Positions 1-8,710 of a DNA stretch of 64,000 nt are shown in pieces. The stretch lies in NCBI GenBank assembly GCA_965263165.1, contig OZ253584.1, positions 62,001-126,000 of the forward strand, written 5' to 3'. The position numbers and the translations under genes were made by a program. This DNA is from SAR202-VII-2 sp965263165. Its GTDB lineage: Bacteria; Chloroflexota; Dehalococcoidia; Lucifugimonadales; SAR202-VII-2. The notes under the pieces are model-generated. The model did not search any database, was not told the origin of the DNA, and saw only the letters and a program-made list of their open reading frames with translations. Every line of letters starts with the position of its first letter. Position 1 is the first letter of the stretch.

Positions 1-171
1 TGTTGAAGTTGGCGAAGCTGTGGGTGTGGGGGCCGGCTGCCCCGTGGCTGCGGGATCCACGGCAATCAGCGTTGCTGTCGGTGTCGCGCCGGGCGAGTCT
101 CCTCCCCCACAAGCGGCAGCCAAAGCCGCCACCGCAACGAGCATTGTAAGAGCAAATGAAGTTCGAAACAG
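1..171 (-). CDS. Lipoprotein, N-terminal part only (runs off the left edge)
   Basis: The minus strand encodes a lipoprotein signal peptide: a hydrophobic stretch ending in the lipobox LAAAC, then GGGDSP and a Pro/Thr/Ala-rich linker that runs off the edge. The only in-frame ATG (144) would leave an 11-residue signal without a basic n-region. A CTG at 171 lies 9 nt after a perfect AGGAGG (181-186) and gives MFRTSFALTMLVAVAALAAAC, a better signal peptide, so a rare CTG start is proposed. The linker style matches other lipoproteins in this window. Function cannot be told from the fragment. Confidence 0.6.
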   Translation of the reverse strand, partial: MFRTSFALTMLVAVAALAAACGGGDSPGATPTATLIAVDPAATGQPAPTPTASPTST

Positions 172-277
172 GGCTCTTCTCCTCCTGTGTTGGGTTGAAA
201 TCGCCAGCTAGCATAGCAGATGGCAGGCCCGTTGGAAACGAAGCGCGCCCCGCCTCCGCCCCGCGACGAAGTTCGTC

Positions 278-306
278 TTGAGTTTGGCCTGCCGCTTTGC
301 TATAGT
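278..306 (+). promoter_or_regulatory. sigma70-type promoter of sdhABE
   Basis: A TTGAGT -35 box (278-283), an exact 17-nt spacer and a TATAGT -10 box (301-306) lie 38 nt before the sdhA ATG. Transcription would start near 313, giving a leader of about 30 nt that carries the GGGAGGG ribosome binding site. It resembles the nuo promoter in its TATAGT box. Confidence 0.6.
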
Positions 307-343
307 AGCGCAGGCGCAAGGCGCCTCACCCGTGGGAGGGTCA

Positions 344-2020
344 ATGTACGAACATGATGTGGTGGTCGTTGGCGCCGGCCTAGCCGGTATGAGGGCCGCC
401 CTCGCAGCCGCTCAGGCGGGCGCAAACACCGCCATCATCACCAAAGTCCACCCGGTAAGAAGCCACTCCAACGCCGCTCAGGGCGGTATCAATGCCGCCC
501 TCACCGACCGCGGTGACGACTGGGAAGACCACGCCTACGCAACCGTCAAGGGCAGCGACTACCTGGGCGACCAGGACGCCATCGAGGTTATGGCCCAGGA
601 AGCAGGGGCCGCCGTCATCGAAATGGAGCACATGGGCGTCATCTTCAACCGCGACCCTTCCGGCCATCTGGGCACCCGGCACTTCGGAGGCCAGGAGCGA
701 GCCCGAACGTTCTTCGTTGCTGACATCACCGGCCAGGCCATGCTCCACGTCCTCTACGAACAGGTGATGAAGGAACAGGTCCGGGTCTACGAAGAATGGT
801 TCGTCACCTCGCTCATCATGAGCGACGGGGAGTGTCGCGGCGTCGTGGCCTTGGACATCATGTCCGGCAAGCTCGAGGCCATCAGGGCCAAGGCGGTGAT
901 CCTCTGCACCGGCGGAGTCGGCAGGGCCTACGAACCCAGCACCAACGGGCTCATCGTGACCGGTGACGGCATCGGCCTCGCCTACCTGGCGGGAGCGCCG
1001 CTAATGGATATGGAGATGGTCCAGTACCATCCCACAACCCTCAAGGGCAACGGCGTGCTGATCACCGAAGCGGCCCGCGGCGAGGGAGCCTTCCTGCTCA
1101 ATGCCAATGGCGACCGCTTCATGGAGACCTACGCCCCCAGGATGAAGGACCTCGCCTCCCGCGATGTCGTCTCCCGCTCCGAAGCCACCGAGATTCTAGA
1201 GGGGCGAGGCATCGACGGCTGCGTGCTCCTGGACCTCAGACACCTGGGCCGCGAACTCATCGAAACGAAGCTCAGCTACATCAATGAGGTCGCCCTCGAC
1301 TACATGAACATCAACCTGGCCGACGAGCCCATCCCAATCCGGCCGGGCATGCACTACATCATGGGCGGCATCAAGACCGACGTTAAGGGCGCAACCCCCG
1401 TCCCCGGCCTCTATGCGGCCGGCGAATGCGCCTGCGTTAGCGTGCACGGAGGCAACCGCCTGGGCGCCAACTCCCTGCTGGACACAGTCGTTTTCGGGCG
1501 GCGCTCCGGAGAGGCCGCCGCCGCCTATGCCCACGATAACCCCTTCGGCAACGTGTCCGAGCACGTTGCCTACCTTGACGAGTCCCGGATCATCTCTATG
1601 CTCGACCGGAAGGACAACGGCGACAGCGTCGCTCAGGTCCGCCTGGCTATGGGCGAAACCCTGAACGAGCACCTCGCGGTCTTTCGCCAGGAAGAGGGGA
1701 TGCAGACCGCAGTCCACGCGATACGGCAGCTCAGGGAGCGCTACCATCGGGTTCCCGTCAAGGACAAGGGCAAAACGTTCAACACAGCCCTCGTATTCGC
1801 CCTCGAGTTGGGCTTCATGCTCGACTGCGCCGAGACGATCTGCCTCAGCGGCCTCACTCGCAAGGAGAGCCGCGGCGCCCACTTCCGAACCGATATGCCG
1901 GAAAGAGACGATGCAAACTGGCTGAAACACGTAACTTGCGCATGGTCCGCCGATGGGCCCGTCATCGCGACATCGCCCGTGACCATCACGCGCTGGGAAC
2001 CAGTCGAGAGGACGTACTGA
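344..2020 (+). CDS. sdhA: Succinate dehydrogenase/fumarate reductase flavoprotein subunit
   Basis: This subunit oxidises succinate to fumarate (or the reverse) with covalently bound FAD. The 558-residue protein starts with the Rossmann motif VVVGAGLAG. It has the FAD-linking histidine in RSHSNAAQGG (about His41), the substrate-site stretch HPTTLKGNG, the catalytic-arginine region ending in DLASRDVVSR, and the C-terminal FAD motif GGNRLGANSLLD. The ATG at 344 is preferred over an upstream extension because it follows GGGAGGG by a few bases and begins the family fold directly. Its TGA overlaps the sdhB ATG by one base, so the two are translationally coupled. SDH and FRD directions cannot be separated by sequence alone. 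Confidence 0.95.
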   Translation: MYEHDVVVVGAGLAGMRAALAAAQAGANTAIITKVHPVRSHSNAAQGGINAALTDRGDDWEDHAYATVKGSDYLGDQDAIEVMAQEAGAAVIEMEHMGVIFNRDPSGHLGTRHFGGQERARTFFVADITGQAMLHVLYEQVMKEQVRVYEEWFVTSLIMSDGECRGVVALDIMSGKLEAIRAKAVILCTGGVGRAYEPSTNGLIVTGDGIGLAYLAGAPLMDMEMVQYHPTTLKGNGVLITEAARGEGAFLLNANGDRFMETYAPRMKDLASRDVVSRSEATEILEGRGIDGCVLLDLRHLGRELIETKLSYINEVALDYMNINLADEPIPIRPGMHYIMGGIKTDVKGATPVPGLYAAGECACVSVHGGNRLGANSLLDTVVFGRRSGEAAAAYAHDNPFGNVSEHVAYLDESRIISMLDRKDNGDSVAQVRLAMGETLNEHLAVFRQEEGMQTAVHAIRQLRERYHRVPVKDKGKTFNTALVFALELGFMLDCAETICLSGLTRKESRGAHFRTDMPERDDANWLKHVTCAWSADGPVIATSPVTITRWEPVERTY

Positions 2021-2970
2021 TGCAAATTACACTCACCGTCAAGCGGTACGATCCGGAACGCGCTCGCGACAAGTCCTATGACCAGGACTATCTCCTCGAC
2101 GTGCCCGACCATTTCACTGTCCTTGACGCACTGATCAAGGTCCGCGAGGAGGTCGACGAGTCCCTGGCCGTGCGCTGCTCGTGCCGGGCCGCGATCTGCG
2201 GTTCGTGCGCAATGCGCGTGAACGGGCGCGCCGGCCTCGGCTGCAAGACCCGGCTCCTCAGCAACGCCGATGACGACGGCGTTGTCAGGGTGGAGCCGAT
2301 GGGCAACCAGCCCGTCGTCAAGGACCTCGTCGTGGACATGAGCGTGTTCTGGGGCAAGATTCGAGCCGTGAAACCCTACCTTCAACCCGAAGGCCCAGAG
2401 CCCGAGGGGGAGTATGTCGCTTCCAACGACTCCATGCTCAAGCTTCTCCAGACCATGGGCTGCATCATGTGCGGCGCCTGCGTCTCCGACTGCACAGTCC
2501 TCGAGGTGAACCAGGACTTCCTCGGGCCCGCAGCCCTCGCCAAGTCCTACCGCTTCGTGGGCGACCCCAGGGACGACGCCACAAACCAGCGGTTCGCCGA
2601 GTTGGACGAGGCCGGCGGGATGTGGGACTGCACCCGCTGCTTCGAGTGCGTCCAAGCGTGCCCCAAGGGCGTGGCTCCCATGGACCAAATCATGAAGCTG
2701 CGGGAAGAGGCCGCAGCCGCCGGCTTCACCAACACCACGGGCGCCCGCCACGCCGAAATCTTCGCCGAAACGGTGAAGCACAGCGGCTGGGTGGACGAGC
2801 TTCAACTCGCCGTGAAGACCCCCGGCATGTTCAACATCGCCGCCCAAATCCACAACATGCCCGTCGGCATTCGCGCCTTCCTACGGGGCAAGCTCCCACC
2901 CGTCGTTCACAAGGCCATCCCGGACGTGAGATTCGTGCGGCGCATCTTCGAAAAGGTCGAGGAAGATTAA
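2020..2970 (+). CDS. sdhB: Succinate dehydrogenase iron-sulfur subunit with an extra cluster cysteine
   Basis: This is the electron-transfer subunit between SdhA and the membrane partner (316 residues). Ligands for the [2Fe-2S] cluster are C55, C60, C63 and C75 in the motif starting CSCRAAICGSC. A second group is C148-x2-C151-x2-C154-x3-C158. The third group reads CTRCFECVQACP (C204, C207, C210, C214). Classical SdhB has a non-cysteine residue at the C207 position and holds a [3Fe-4S] cluster there. The extra cysteine predicts a second [4Fe-4S] cluster, as in Sulfolobus-type enzymes. The start overlaps the sdhA stop (TGATG) and the stop overlaps the next start (TAATG). Confidence 0.93.
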   Translation: MQITLTVKRYDPERARDKSYDQDYLLDVPDHFTVLDALIKVREEVDESLAVRCSCRAAICGSCAMRVNGRAGLGCKTRLLSNADDDGVVRVEPMGNQPVVKDLVVDMSVFWGKIRAVKPYLQPEGPEPEGEYVASNDSMLKLLQTMGCIMCGACVSDCTVLEVNQDFLGPAALAKSYRFVGDPRDDATNQRFAELDEAGGMWDCTRCFECVQACPKGVAPMDQIMKLREEAAAAGFTNTTGARHAEIFAETVKHSGWVDELQLAVKTPGMFNIAAQIHNMPVGIRAFLRGKLPPVVHKAIPDVRFVRRIFEKVEED

Positions 2971-3866
2971 TGAAATACGCCTTCTTTCCCGGCTGCGTCT
3001 CTCGCGGCGGCTGCCCGGAACTGTACCCCTCCGCAGTGAAAGTCTGCGAGCGATTGGGCATCGAACTGGATGAGATGCTGAACGCGTCATGCACCGGCGC
3101 AGGCGTACTCCAAGAAAAGAACAAGAAGCTTGGCGACACCCTCAACGCCCGCACGATGGCCATCGCAGAGAAGATGGGCTACGACACCATCATGGTTATC
3201 TGCTCCACGTGCCAGGGAGTGATGAGCCAGGCCAAGAAGGCCCTAGACTCCAACGCCGCCTATCGCGACGAGATCAACAGCTACCTTGCCGAGGAGGAGC
3301 TGAAGTACACCGGCAACGTCCAACCCAAGCACCTTCTCTGGGTGCTCATAGAAGACATCGGTTTGGACAGAATCCGCGAGCACATCCAGCAACCCCTGCA
3401 AGGCGTGAAGCTGGCGCCGTTCTACGGTTGCTACATCGTCCGGCCAACCAGTGCTCTGGGGTTTGACGAGAACCCTGCCCGCCAGACGTCGCTAGAAACG
3501 CTCATCGAGTTGGTGGGTGCCGATGTCGTGGATTTCTCCGGCAAGACCCGTTGCTGCGGCTTCCCCATTCTCACCATCAACGAGCAGGCTTCTGTGCGCA
3601 TGGTGGGGAACCACACAGGCGAGGCCAAGGCCCTTGGCGCCGACGCTATGGTGACGCCTTGCCCTCTGTGTCACCTCAATTTGGACGGCTATCAGCCCGC
3701 CGCCGCCAAGCAGCGCGGCAAGAGCATTGGCCTTCCCATCCTTCACTTCCCGCAGATGATGGGCCTCGCAATGGGCATATCCGCCAAGGAGATGGGCCTA
3801 CAGCGGCACGTCATAGACACCAAGCCCGTGCAAAAGATGTTGGCTGAAACAAGCCCTACCTCTTGA
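2970..3866 (+). CDS. sdhE: SdhE-like CCG-domain subunit (HdrB-like) of type E succinate dehydrogenase
   Basis: A 298-residue protein of the heterodisulfide-reductase-B/SdhE family. The C-terminal cysteine-rich motif is intact: C154 in FYGC, C195-C196 in RCCGFP, and C231-x2-C234 in CPLC. The N-terminal copy is degenerate: C9, a single C41 in ASCTGA instead of CC, then C78-x2-C81. Its tight coupling to sdhB and the extra cysteine in SdhB argue that it is the third SDH subunit rather than a methanogen-type Hdr. In Sulfolobus-type enzymes this subunit replaces the haem membrane anchor and is thought to pass electrons to quinone. No sdhC/sdhD-like membrane gene follows. Confidence 0.85.
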   Translation: MKYAFFPGCVSRGGCPELYPSAVKVCERLGIELDEMLNASCTGAGVLQEKNKKLGDTLNARTMAIAEKMGYDTIMVICSTCQGVMSQAKKALDSNAAYRDEINSYLAEEELKYTGNVQPKHLLWVLIEDIGLDRIREHIQQPLQGVKLAPFYGCYIVRPTSALGFDENPARQTSLETLIELVGADVVDFSGKTRCCGFPILTINEQASVRMVGNHTGEAKALGADAMVTPCPLCHLNLDGYQPAAAKQRGKSIGLPILHFPQMMGLAMGISAKEMGLQRHVIDTKPVQKMLAETSPTS

Positions 3867-3899
3867 CAACTCCGTAAATCGGTATTAGTCTCTCTTACG

Positions 3900-3992
3900 C
3901 CGCCACGAAATTCGTGGCGGTGCGAAGAAAAGCCCCAGGTCCCGGGGTTTTCATTTTGCGCCCGCCCTTTCCTGGGGCGGGCGCTTCGTTTT
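3900..3992 (+). terminator. Three consecutive hairpins after sdhE, at least two terminator-like
   Basis: The stretch holds a 10-bp palindrome (3900-3920), a short stem of AGCCCC with GGGGTT (3931-3949) followed by a T-rich run, and a strong 10-bp GCGCCCGCCC stem (3958-3967 with 3975-3984) followed by TTCGTTTT. The last two look like rho-independent terminators for the sdh operon. A TTGACA hexamer at 3863-3868 has no good -10 partner, so a separate small transcript is only a possibility. Confidence 0.6.
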
Positions 3993-4175
3993 GCCACCCA
4001 TACACGGGGCGTTAGCCCCGAAACGACGGCTCACACACCCAGCGTTGGCGCGCGAGACCCGCTGCGCTTCCACCCGCCATCGCGCGCCCGGGCCCAACAT
4101 GCCGGACGACGAGGGCCTCCATCCGCCGCCGGAACGATGGCATTCGCACAGGCTCAACGGCCCATAACTTCTGGG

Positions 4176-5459
4176 CTATTTGATTGTTTTGATAGCTTGC
4201 TCGAAGGCTTCCAGCGTCCTGTTCACGTCCTGCTGGTCGTGGGCCAGAGACACGTAGAACTTGTGCCCCGAACGCAGAATACCCTGGTCCACCAGCGACC
4301 CCACGAACCGCTTGTGGGTCTCGCCGTCGGCGCGCAGGGTGGACCGGTAGTCAACGATGTCCTCGTCCGTGAAGTAGACATCGAACATCGGGGCCACGCC
4401 CGACACCCTAGCCGGGATCTCCGCCTCCCCCAGCAGGCGCGCCAGGCCATCCTTGAGCTGATGTCCCGTAGCGAACAAGCGCTCGTAGGCGCCCGGCTCT
4501 CTCAAGACCTCCAACGTCGCCAGACCTGCGGCCGCGGCCACGGGGTTCCCATTGAGTGTGCCGACCTGAGGCACATACTCGTCGGCACCGGCCAACTCGA
4601 CATCAAAGCCCTGCATAATCTCGCGCTTTCCCACGATGCCGGCCAGCGGATACCCGCCGCCCACAATCTTGCCTATGGCCGCGATGTCGGGCGTCACGCC
4701 GTAGTACTCCTGGGCCCCGCCATAGGCAAACCGGAAGCCCGTAACAACCTCGTCGAAGATGAGCGGAATCTCGTATAGTTCGGTGAGTTTGCGCAGCCCT
4801 TGAAGAAATCCCGGCTTCGGTTCGATGACCCTCTGCAGCGGCTCCAAGATCACCGCCGCCAGGTCCTCATGATTCTGCTCGATGAGCTCGGCGGTATATT
4901 CCAGGTCGTTGAACGGCGCCGCGAGCACGGTCTCCTGGATCGCCTTGGGGACGCCGGCGGAGCTGGGGATGGGCTTAGGAAACGGCGACAGATCCGATGG
5001 CGCCAGGCTCATGATCGAGTAATCGTGCATACCGTGGTAGCCGCCCTCGAACTTGAGTATCTTGTCCCTCTTGCGATACGCCCGCGCAATTCTCAGGGCG
5101 TAGAAGGTGGCTTCCGTGCCGCTGGACACGAACCTGACTTGGTCGGCGCAAGGCAAGGCGTTGACGATTTCTTCTGCGAGCTGCACGGCCAACTCGTTCG
5201 TAATGAAGAACGTGCTGCCTTTGGCCACCTGCCGCTGCACGGCCTCAACCACCGCGGGGTGAGCGTGCCCAAGCACCATCGGGCCGGAACCCATCAGGTA
5301 GTCGAGGTATTCCCGTCCGTCCACGTCGTAGACCTTGGACCCCCTGCCCTCCCGGATGATCACCGGCCGGTCCTTGGACATCGGGACGTTGCCCACGGTG
5401 CCTCCCGGCAAGGCGCGCAGGGCTCGCTCGACGAGATCTCGACTGGAGGCGGCAGCCAT
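4176..5459 (-). CDS. Class III pyridoxal-phosphate aminotransferase, glutamate-1-semialdehyde aminomutase-like
   Basis: A 427-residue cytoplasmic enzyme of the HemL-like branch of class III aminotransferases. Visible marks are LPGGTVGN near the N-terminus, the phosphate-binding SSGTEAT, the YHGMHD stretch, IFDEVVTGFR (the aspartate that binds the PLP ring nitrogen), and AAIGKIVGGG, whose lysine would form the Schiff base. Length fits HemL (about 430). No hemA or other tetrapyrrole gene lies nearby, and HemL paralogues with other substrates are common, so no gene symbol is assigned. The next minus-strand gene upstream ends 176 bp away, so it may have its own promoter. Confidence 0.85.
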   Translation of the reverse strand: MAAASSRDLVERALRALPGGTVGNVPMSKDRPVIIREGRGSKVYDVDGREYLDYLMGSGPMVLGHAHPAVVEAVQRQVAKGSTFFITNELAVQLAEEIVNALPCADQVRFVSSGTEATFYALRIARAYRKRDKILKFEGGYHGMHDYSIMSLAPSDLSPFPKPIPSSAGVPKAIQETVLAAPFNDLEYTAELIEQNHEDLAAVILEPLQRVIEPKPGFLQGLRKLTELYEIPLIFDEVVTGFRFAYGGAQEYYGVTPDIAAIGKIVGGGYPLAGIVGKREIMQGFDVELAGADEYVPQVGTLNGNPVAAAAGLATLEVLREPGAYERLFATGHQLKDGLARLLGEAEIPARVSGVAPMFDVYFTDEDIVDYRSTLRADGETHKRFVGSLVDQGILRSGHKFYVSLAHDQQDVNRTLEAFEQAIKTIK

Positions 5460-5635
5460 GAAGGGCTCCTAGGAGAGGGGGATGGAACTCACTATGTCAA
5501 AGGCCGAAATCGGTGTCAACGCCGACGCCGACGATGAGCAAGGGCCGCCGCGAGGCCGCCATCCCATTCCATCTTCAGAACACCGAAACGGCGCCAGGCG
5601 GGTCACAGAATCCGGCCACCCAGGCTGGCGAGCGC

Positions 5636-6169
5636 CTACCCCCGCGGAGCGTGGTCGAGCAGATACAGCGCGGCGATGCTCTTGGAGTCCTTGATCCGCC
5701 CGGAGGCCACCAGCGCCGGCATTTCCGATGCCGGGTAGCGCTCCAACTCGATGTGCTCGTCCTCATCACCCTGCCTGGGGCTGGGATGAAGCCCACGGGC
5801 CAGGAAGACGCTCATGTACTCGGTGGCATATCCGGGAACCATCCAGAAGGCGCCCAAAGATGTGACCTCGGCGGCGGCGTAACCCGTCTCCTCCTGTAGC
5901 TCCCGTTGGGCGCAGGCCTCAGGCTCCTCGCCCGCGTCAATGCCGCCGGCGGGAAACTCCAGCAACGACTCGCCCGCGGCCTTCCGGTACTGCCGCACCA
6001 ACAGTAGGTTGCCGTCCTCGTCCACTGGCACGATGGTCACCGCGCCCGAGTGCTCCACGATCTCCCTCAAGGCCGTCTTCCCGCTGGGCAGGCGGACCGT
6101 GTCGACCCGCAGATTCAACACGCGGCCCTCGTGGATGCGCCGCGTTTCCAGGGTTGGTTCTTGCTCCAT
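5636..6169 (-). CDS. NUDIX hydrolase, ADP-ribose pyrophosphatase family
   Basis: A 177-residue NUDIX enzyme. The NUDIX box is complete: GGIDAGEEPEA followed by CAQRELQEETGY, matching Gx5Ex7REUxEExGU, with the glutamates that hold Mg2+. The N-terminal strand and the VRQYR motif are typical of the ADP-ribose pyrophosphatase (NudF/YqkG) subgroup, which splits ADP-ribose into AMP and ribose 5-phosphate. It starts 33 nt downstream of the NAD kinase gene on the same strand, so the pair probably forms a small NAD-metabolism operon. Substrate is inferred from family. Confidence 0.88.
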   Translation of the reverse strand: MEQEPTLETRRIHEGRVLNLRVDTVRLPSGKTALREIVEHSGAVTIVPVDEDGNLLLVRQYRKAAGESLLEFPAGGIDAGEEPEACAQRELQEETGYAAAEVTSLGAFWMVPGYATEYMSVFLARGLHPSPRQGDEDEHIELERYPASEMPALVASGRIKDSKSIAALYLLDHAPRG

Positions 6170-6202
6170 AGCTACAGGTCCTCCATCCCCATGAACCCCC
6201 TC

Positions 6203-7063
6203 TCAATTCATCGGTTGGCCGTTGTCCAGCCTGAGGCGCTCCCGCACCGTGCTGTAGAAGTACTCTGGCGGGTGGAACCGGAGAAATCTCGCGCGGTGCT
6301 CGCTTCTTCGGATGCGCACCGAGTCGCCGTCCTGAAGGCTCAGGTCCACATAGCCGTCGACGCTCAACACCGCTTGGTAGTCCGTGTGGACCGTCAGGTC
6401 AATCACGCACGTCGCCGGAATGACCAGCGACCCGGAGAAGCTGATGTGCGGTGCAACGGCAGTGACAACGAGGTCGGTAGTTGAAGGGTGAAGGATCGGA
6501 CCCCCCGCCGAGAAGGCATAGCCCGTGCTTCCCGTCGCCGTGGCCACGATCACGGCGTCGGCGGTATAGCGGGTCAGGTGGACGCCGTCAATGCTGACCT
6601 CCACCCGCGCGAGGCGGGGAACGGCCCCGCGCCCCACCAGAGCGTCGTTGAGAGCGTGGAACGGCTGTGGCGCTGAGACGGTCGACCGGTCAGGCGCTGT
6701 CTCCACCGACAGCATGGCCCGCTCCTCCACCCACCCATCCACACCCTCCAGAAGGCTGGCAAACCCCGACCTTGCCTGCGATGGCGCCAGCTCCGCCATG
6801 AAGCCGACCCGCCCCATGTTCACGCCCAGAAGAGGAACGCCGAAGGGGGCCGCAACCCGGGTGGTCCTCAGGATCGTGCCGTCGCCGCCAACAGTCACGA
6901 TGAGGCCCGCGCCCTCTACGTCGGCCTTTCGATGCTCTAGGTCCATGACCGCGCACGACCAGGGGGCGCGGCCCGTACCCAGTTGCCCGGCAATGCTGCG
7001 GGCGATGTCCTGAGCCTCCGCGACCCAGGCGTTATAGACGATGCCTATGGTGTGATAGGGCAT
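6203..7063 (-). CDS. nadK: NAD kinase
   Basis: Phosphorylates NAD to NADP. The 286-residue protein has the diagnostic GGDGT motif in VTVGGDGTILRTTR, GVNMGRVGFMAEL, the NDAL motif (HALNDALV) and the GSTGYAFSAGG segment. The ATG at 7063 starts MPYHTIGIVYN; a GTG two codons upstream (7069) is an alternative, and neither has a strong ribosome binding site. It lies 98 bp downstream of nuoN and 33 bp upstream of the NUDIX gene on the same strand. It could be read through from the nuo operon. Confidence 0.93.
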   Translation of the reverse strand: MPYHTIGIVYNAWVAEAQDIARSIAGQLGTGRAPWSCAVMDLEHRKADVEGAGLIVTVGGDGTILRTTRVAAPFGVPLLGVNMGRVGFMAELAPSQARSGFASLLEGVDGWVEERAMLSVETAPDRSTVSAPQPFHALNDALVGRGAVPRLARVEVSIDGVHLTRYTADAVIVATATGSTGYAFSAGGPILHPSTTDLVVTAVAPHISFSGSLVIPATCVIDLTVHTDYQAVLSVDGYVDLSLQDGDSVRIRRSEHRARFLRFHPPEYFYSTVRERLRLDNGQPMN

Positions 7064-7161
7064 GGACACAAGTGGGACACGGCAACTGCTCCGGGATATT
7101 AAACCACAACGACCCGGCGCGTGCGCCGGATCGGGGCAGCGAGGCGGCGCGCGGCTTGCCC

Positions 7162-8661
7162 CTACCCGCCGGCGATGATCCCCACGGCGGACTCGGCGAT
7201 TCCGAGGAAGTATCCGGGTATGATGCCCAGCGCCACGATGCCTATCGCCGTGATCGCCAGCGCTCCCCGCCCTGCCAGCGAGAAGGCCGATCGCTCCCGT
7301 TCAGCCGGGGCGCCCGAGTACATCACACGGATCACTCGCAGGTAGTAGTAGGCGGAAATCACGCTATTGATCGCCCCGATGACGACCAGCCAGGCCAGGT
7401 CGGCCCTGACGGCGGCGCTGAAGATATAGATCTTGGCTATGAAGCCTGCGGTGGGCGGAACCCCTATCAGCGAGATCATGCTAATTCCCAGGACCGCAGC
7501 CAGAAGCGGCGCCTTGAAGCCCATGCCGATAAAGTCATCGATACGCTCGCTCTTGACCCTATTGGAAATGGCGATCACGGCGAAGAAGGCGGCCAGGTTC
7601 GTGGCTCCGTAGGCCACCAGGTAGAACAGCACTCCGCTGAGGCCAAGGATGGTTGGCCCTTCAGCAACGCGGTCGGAAACCGCCGCCACGCCCACCATCA
7701 GATAGCCGGCGTGGGCCACCGTGCTGTAAGCAAGGAGGCGTTTGATGTTGTTCTGGGCAATCGCAACAAGATTGCCCACCGTCATCGACAGCACCGCCAG
7801 AACGGCGAAGGCCATGCTCCAGTCCAGACTGATCCCGCCAAAGGCGACGTAGAAGACCCTAATCAATACGGCGAAGGCGGCGGCCTTGCTCGCCACCGAC
7901 AGGTAGGCGGTAATGGGCGTCGGCGACCCCTCGTAGACATCCGGGACCCACATATGGAACGGCGCCAGGGACATCTTGAAGCCGAACCCCGCCACGATGA
8001 GCACGATGCCCAGCATCAGAGGCGCCGCGCCGAAGGCAATGTTCTCCACTGGCTGCTCCTGGATCCGCTCCGCGATGACGGCAAGCTGCGTGCTGCCCGT
8101 GAAGCCGTAGACCAGCACCATGCCGTAAAGGAGCAGCGCCGAACTGACCGCCGCCAGCACGAAGAACTTCATCGCCGCTTCCGTGGAACGCGCGTCCCGC
8201 AAGAAGGCGGCCAACACCACCAGGGGCAGGGTCGCCAGTTCCAGGGCCACGTAGATGGTCACCAGCTCGGTCGTGGCGGCAAGCAGCATCATGCCCGTCG
8301 CTGACAGCAGAATCAGAGCGTAATACTCGCCGCGGTACCGGGAGAACCTCGACGCGTAGTCCTGCGAGGCCATAACGACCAGCCCCACGACGGCAATGAC
8401 CAGCAATTTGAAGAACAGGGCAAAGTGGTCGACGGCAAAGGTCGCAGCCTGCCCCAGTTCCAAGAAGCGCTGCTCCACGGGTTCGCCAGCTATGTCCACC
8501 CACAGCGCAATGCAGAAGGCCGCTGGCGCGGCAAGCCCGACCACCGTCAGGAACGCCAGGACGCCCTTCTTGCGCACGAAAAGATCGGCCAGAATAACCA
8601 CCACGGCCAACCCGGCCATGCTGATCTCAGGCGATAGTAGATATACGTCGCTAGCCGTCAT
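7162..8661 (-). CDS. nuoN: NADH-quinone oxidoreductase subunit N
   Basis: An antiporter-like proton-pumping membrane subunit of complex I (499 residues, about 14 hydrophobic segments). The conserved broken-helix region reads HMWVPDVYEGSPTPITAYLS, preceded by a lysine-bearing helix (FGFKMSLAPF), as in Mrp/Nuo antiporter-like subunits. It is the last nuo gene and starts 49 bp after nuoM. The hydrophobic ends and length match NuoN of other bacteria. Confidence 0.95.
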   Translation of the reverse strand: MTASDVYLLSPEISMAGLAVVVILADLFVRKKGVLAFLTVVGLAAPAAFCIALWVDIAGEPVEQRFLELGQAATFAVDHFALFFKLLVIAVVGLVVMASQDYASRFSRYRGEYYALILLSATGMMLLAATTELVTIYVALELATLPLVVLAAFLRDARSTEAAMKFFVLAAVSSALLLYGMVLVYGFTGSTQLAVIAERIQEQPVENIAFGAAPLMLGIVLIVAGFGFKMSLAPFHMWVPDVYEGSPTPITAYLSVASKAAAFAVLIRVFYVAFGGISLDWSMAFAVLAVLSMTVGNLVAIAQNNIKRLLAYSTVAHAGYLMVGVAAVSDRVAEGPTILGLSGVLFYLVAYGATNLAAFFAVIAISNRVKSERIDDFIGMGFKAPLLAAVLGISMISLIGVPPTAGFIAKIYIFSAAVRADLAWLVVIGAINSVISAYYYLRVIRVMYSGAPAERERSAFSLAGRGALAITAIGIVALGIIPGYFLGIAESAVGIIAGG

Positions 8662-8710
8662 CCCTACTCCGCAGACCCCATCCGGGGCCTGCCGGTAACC
8701 TTTGCCTCAC

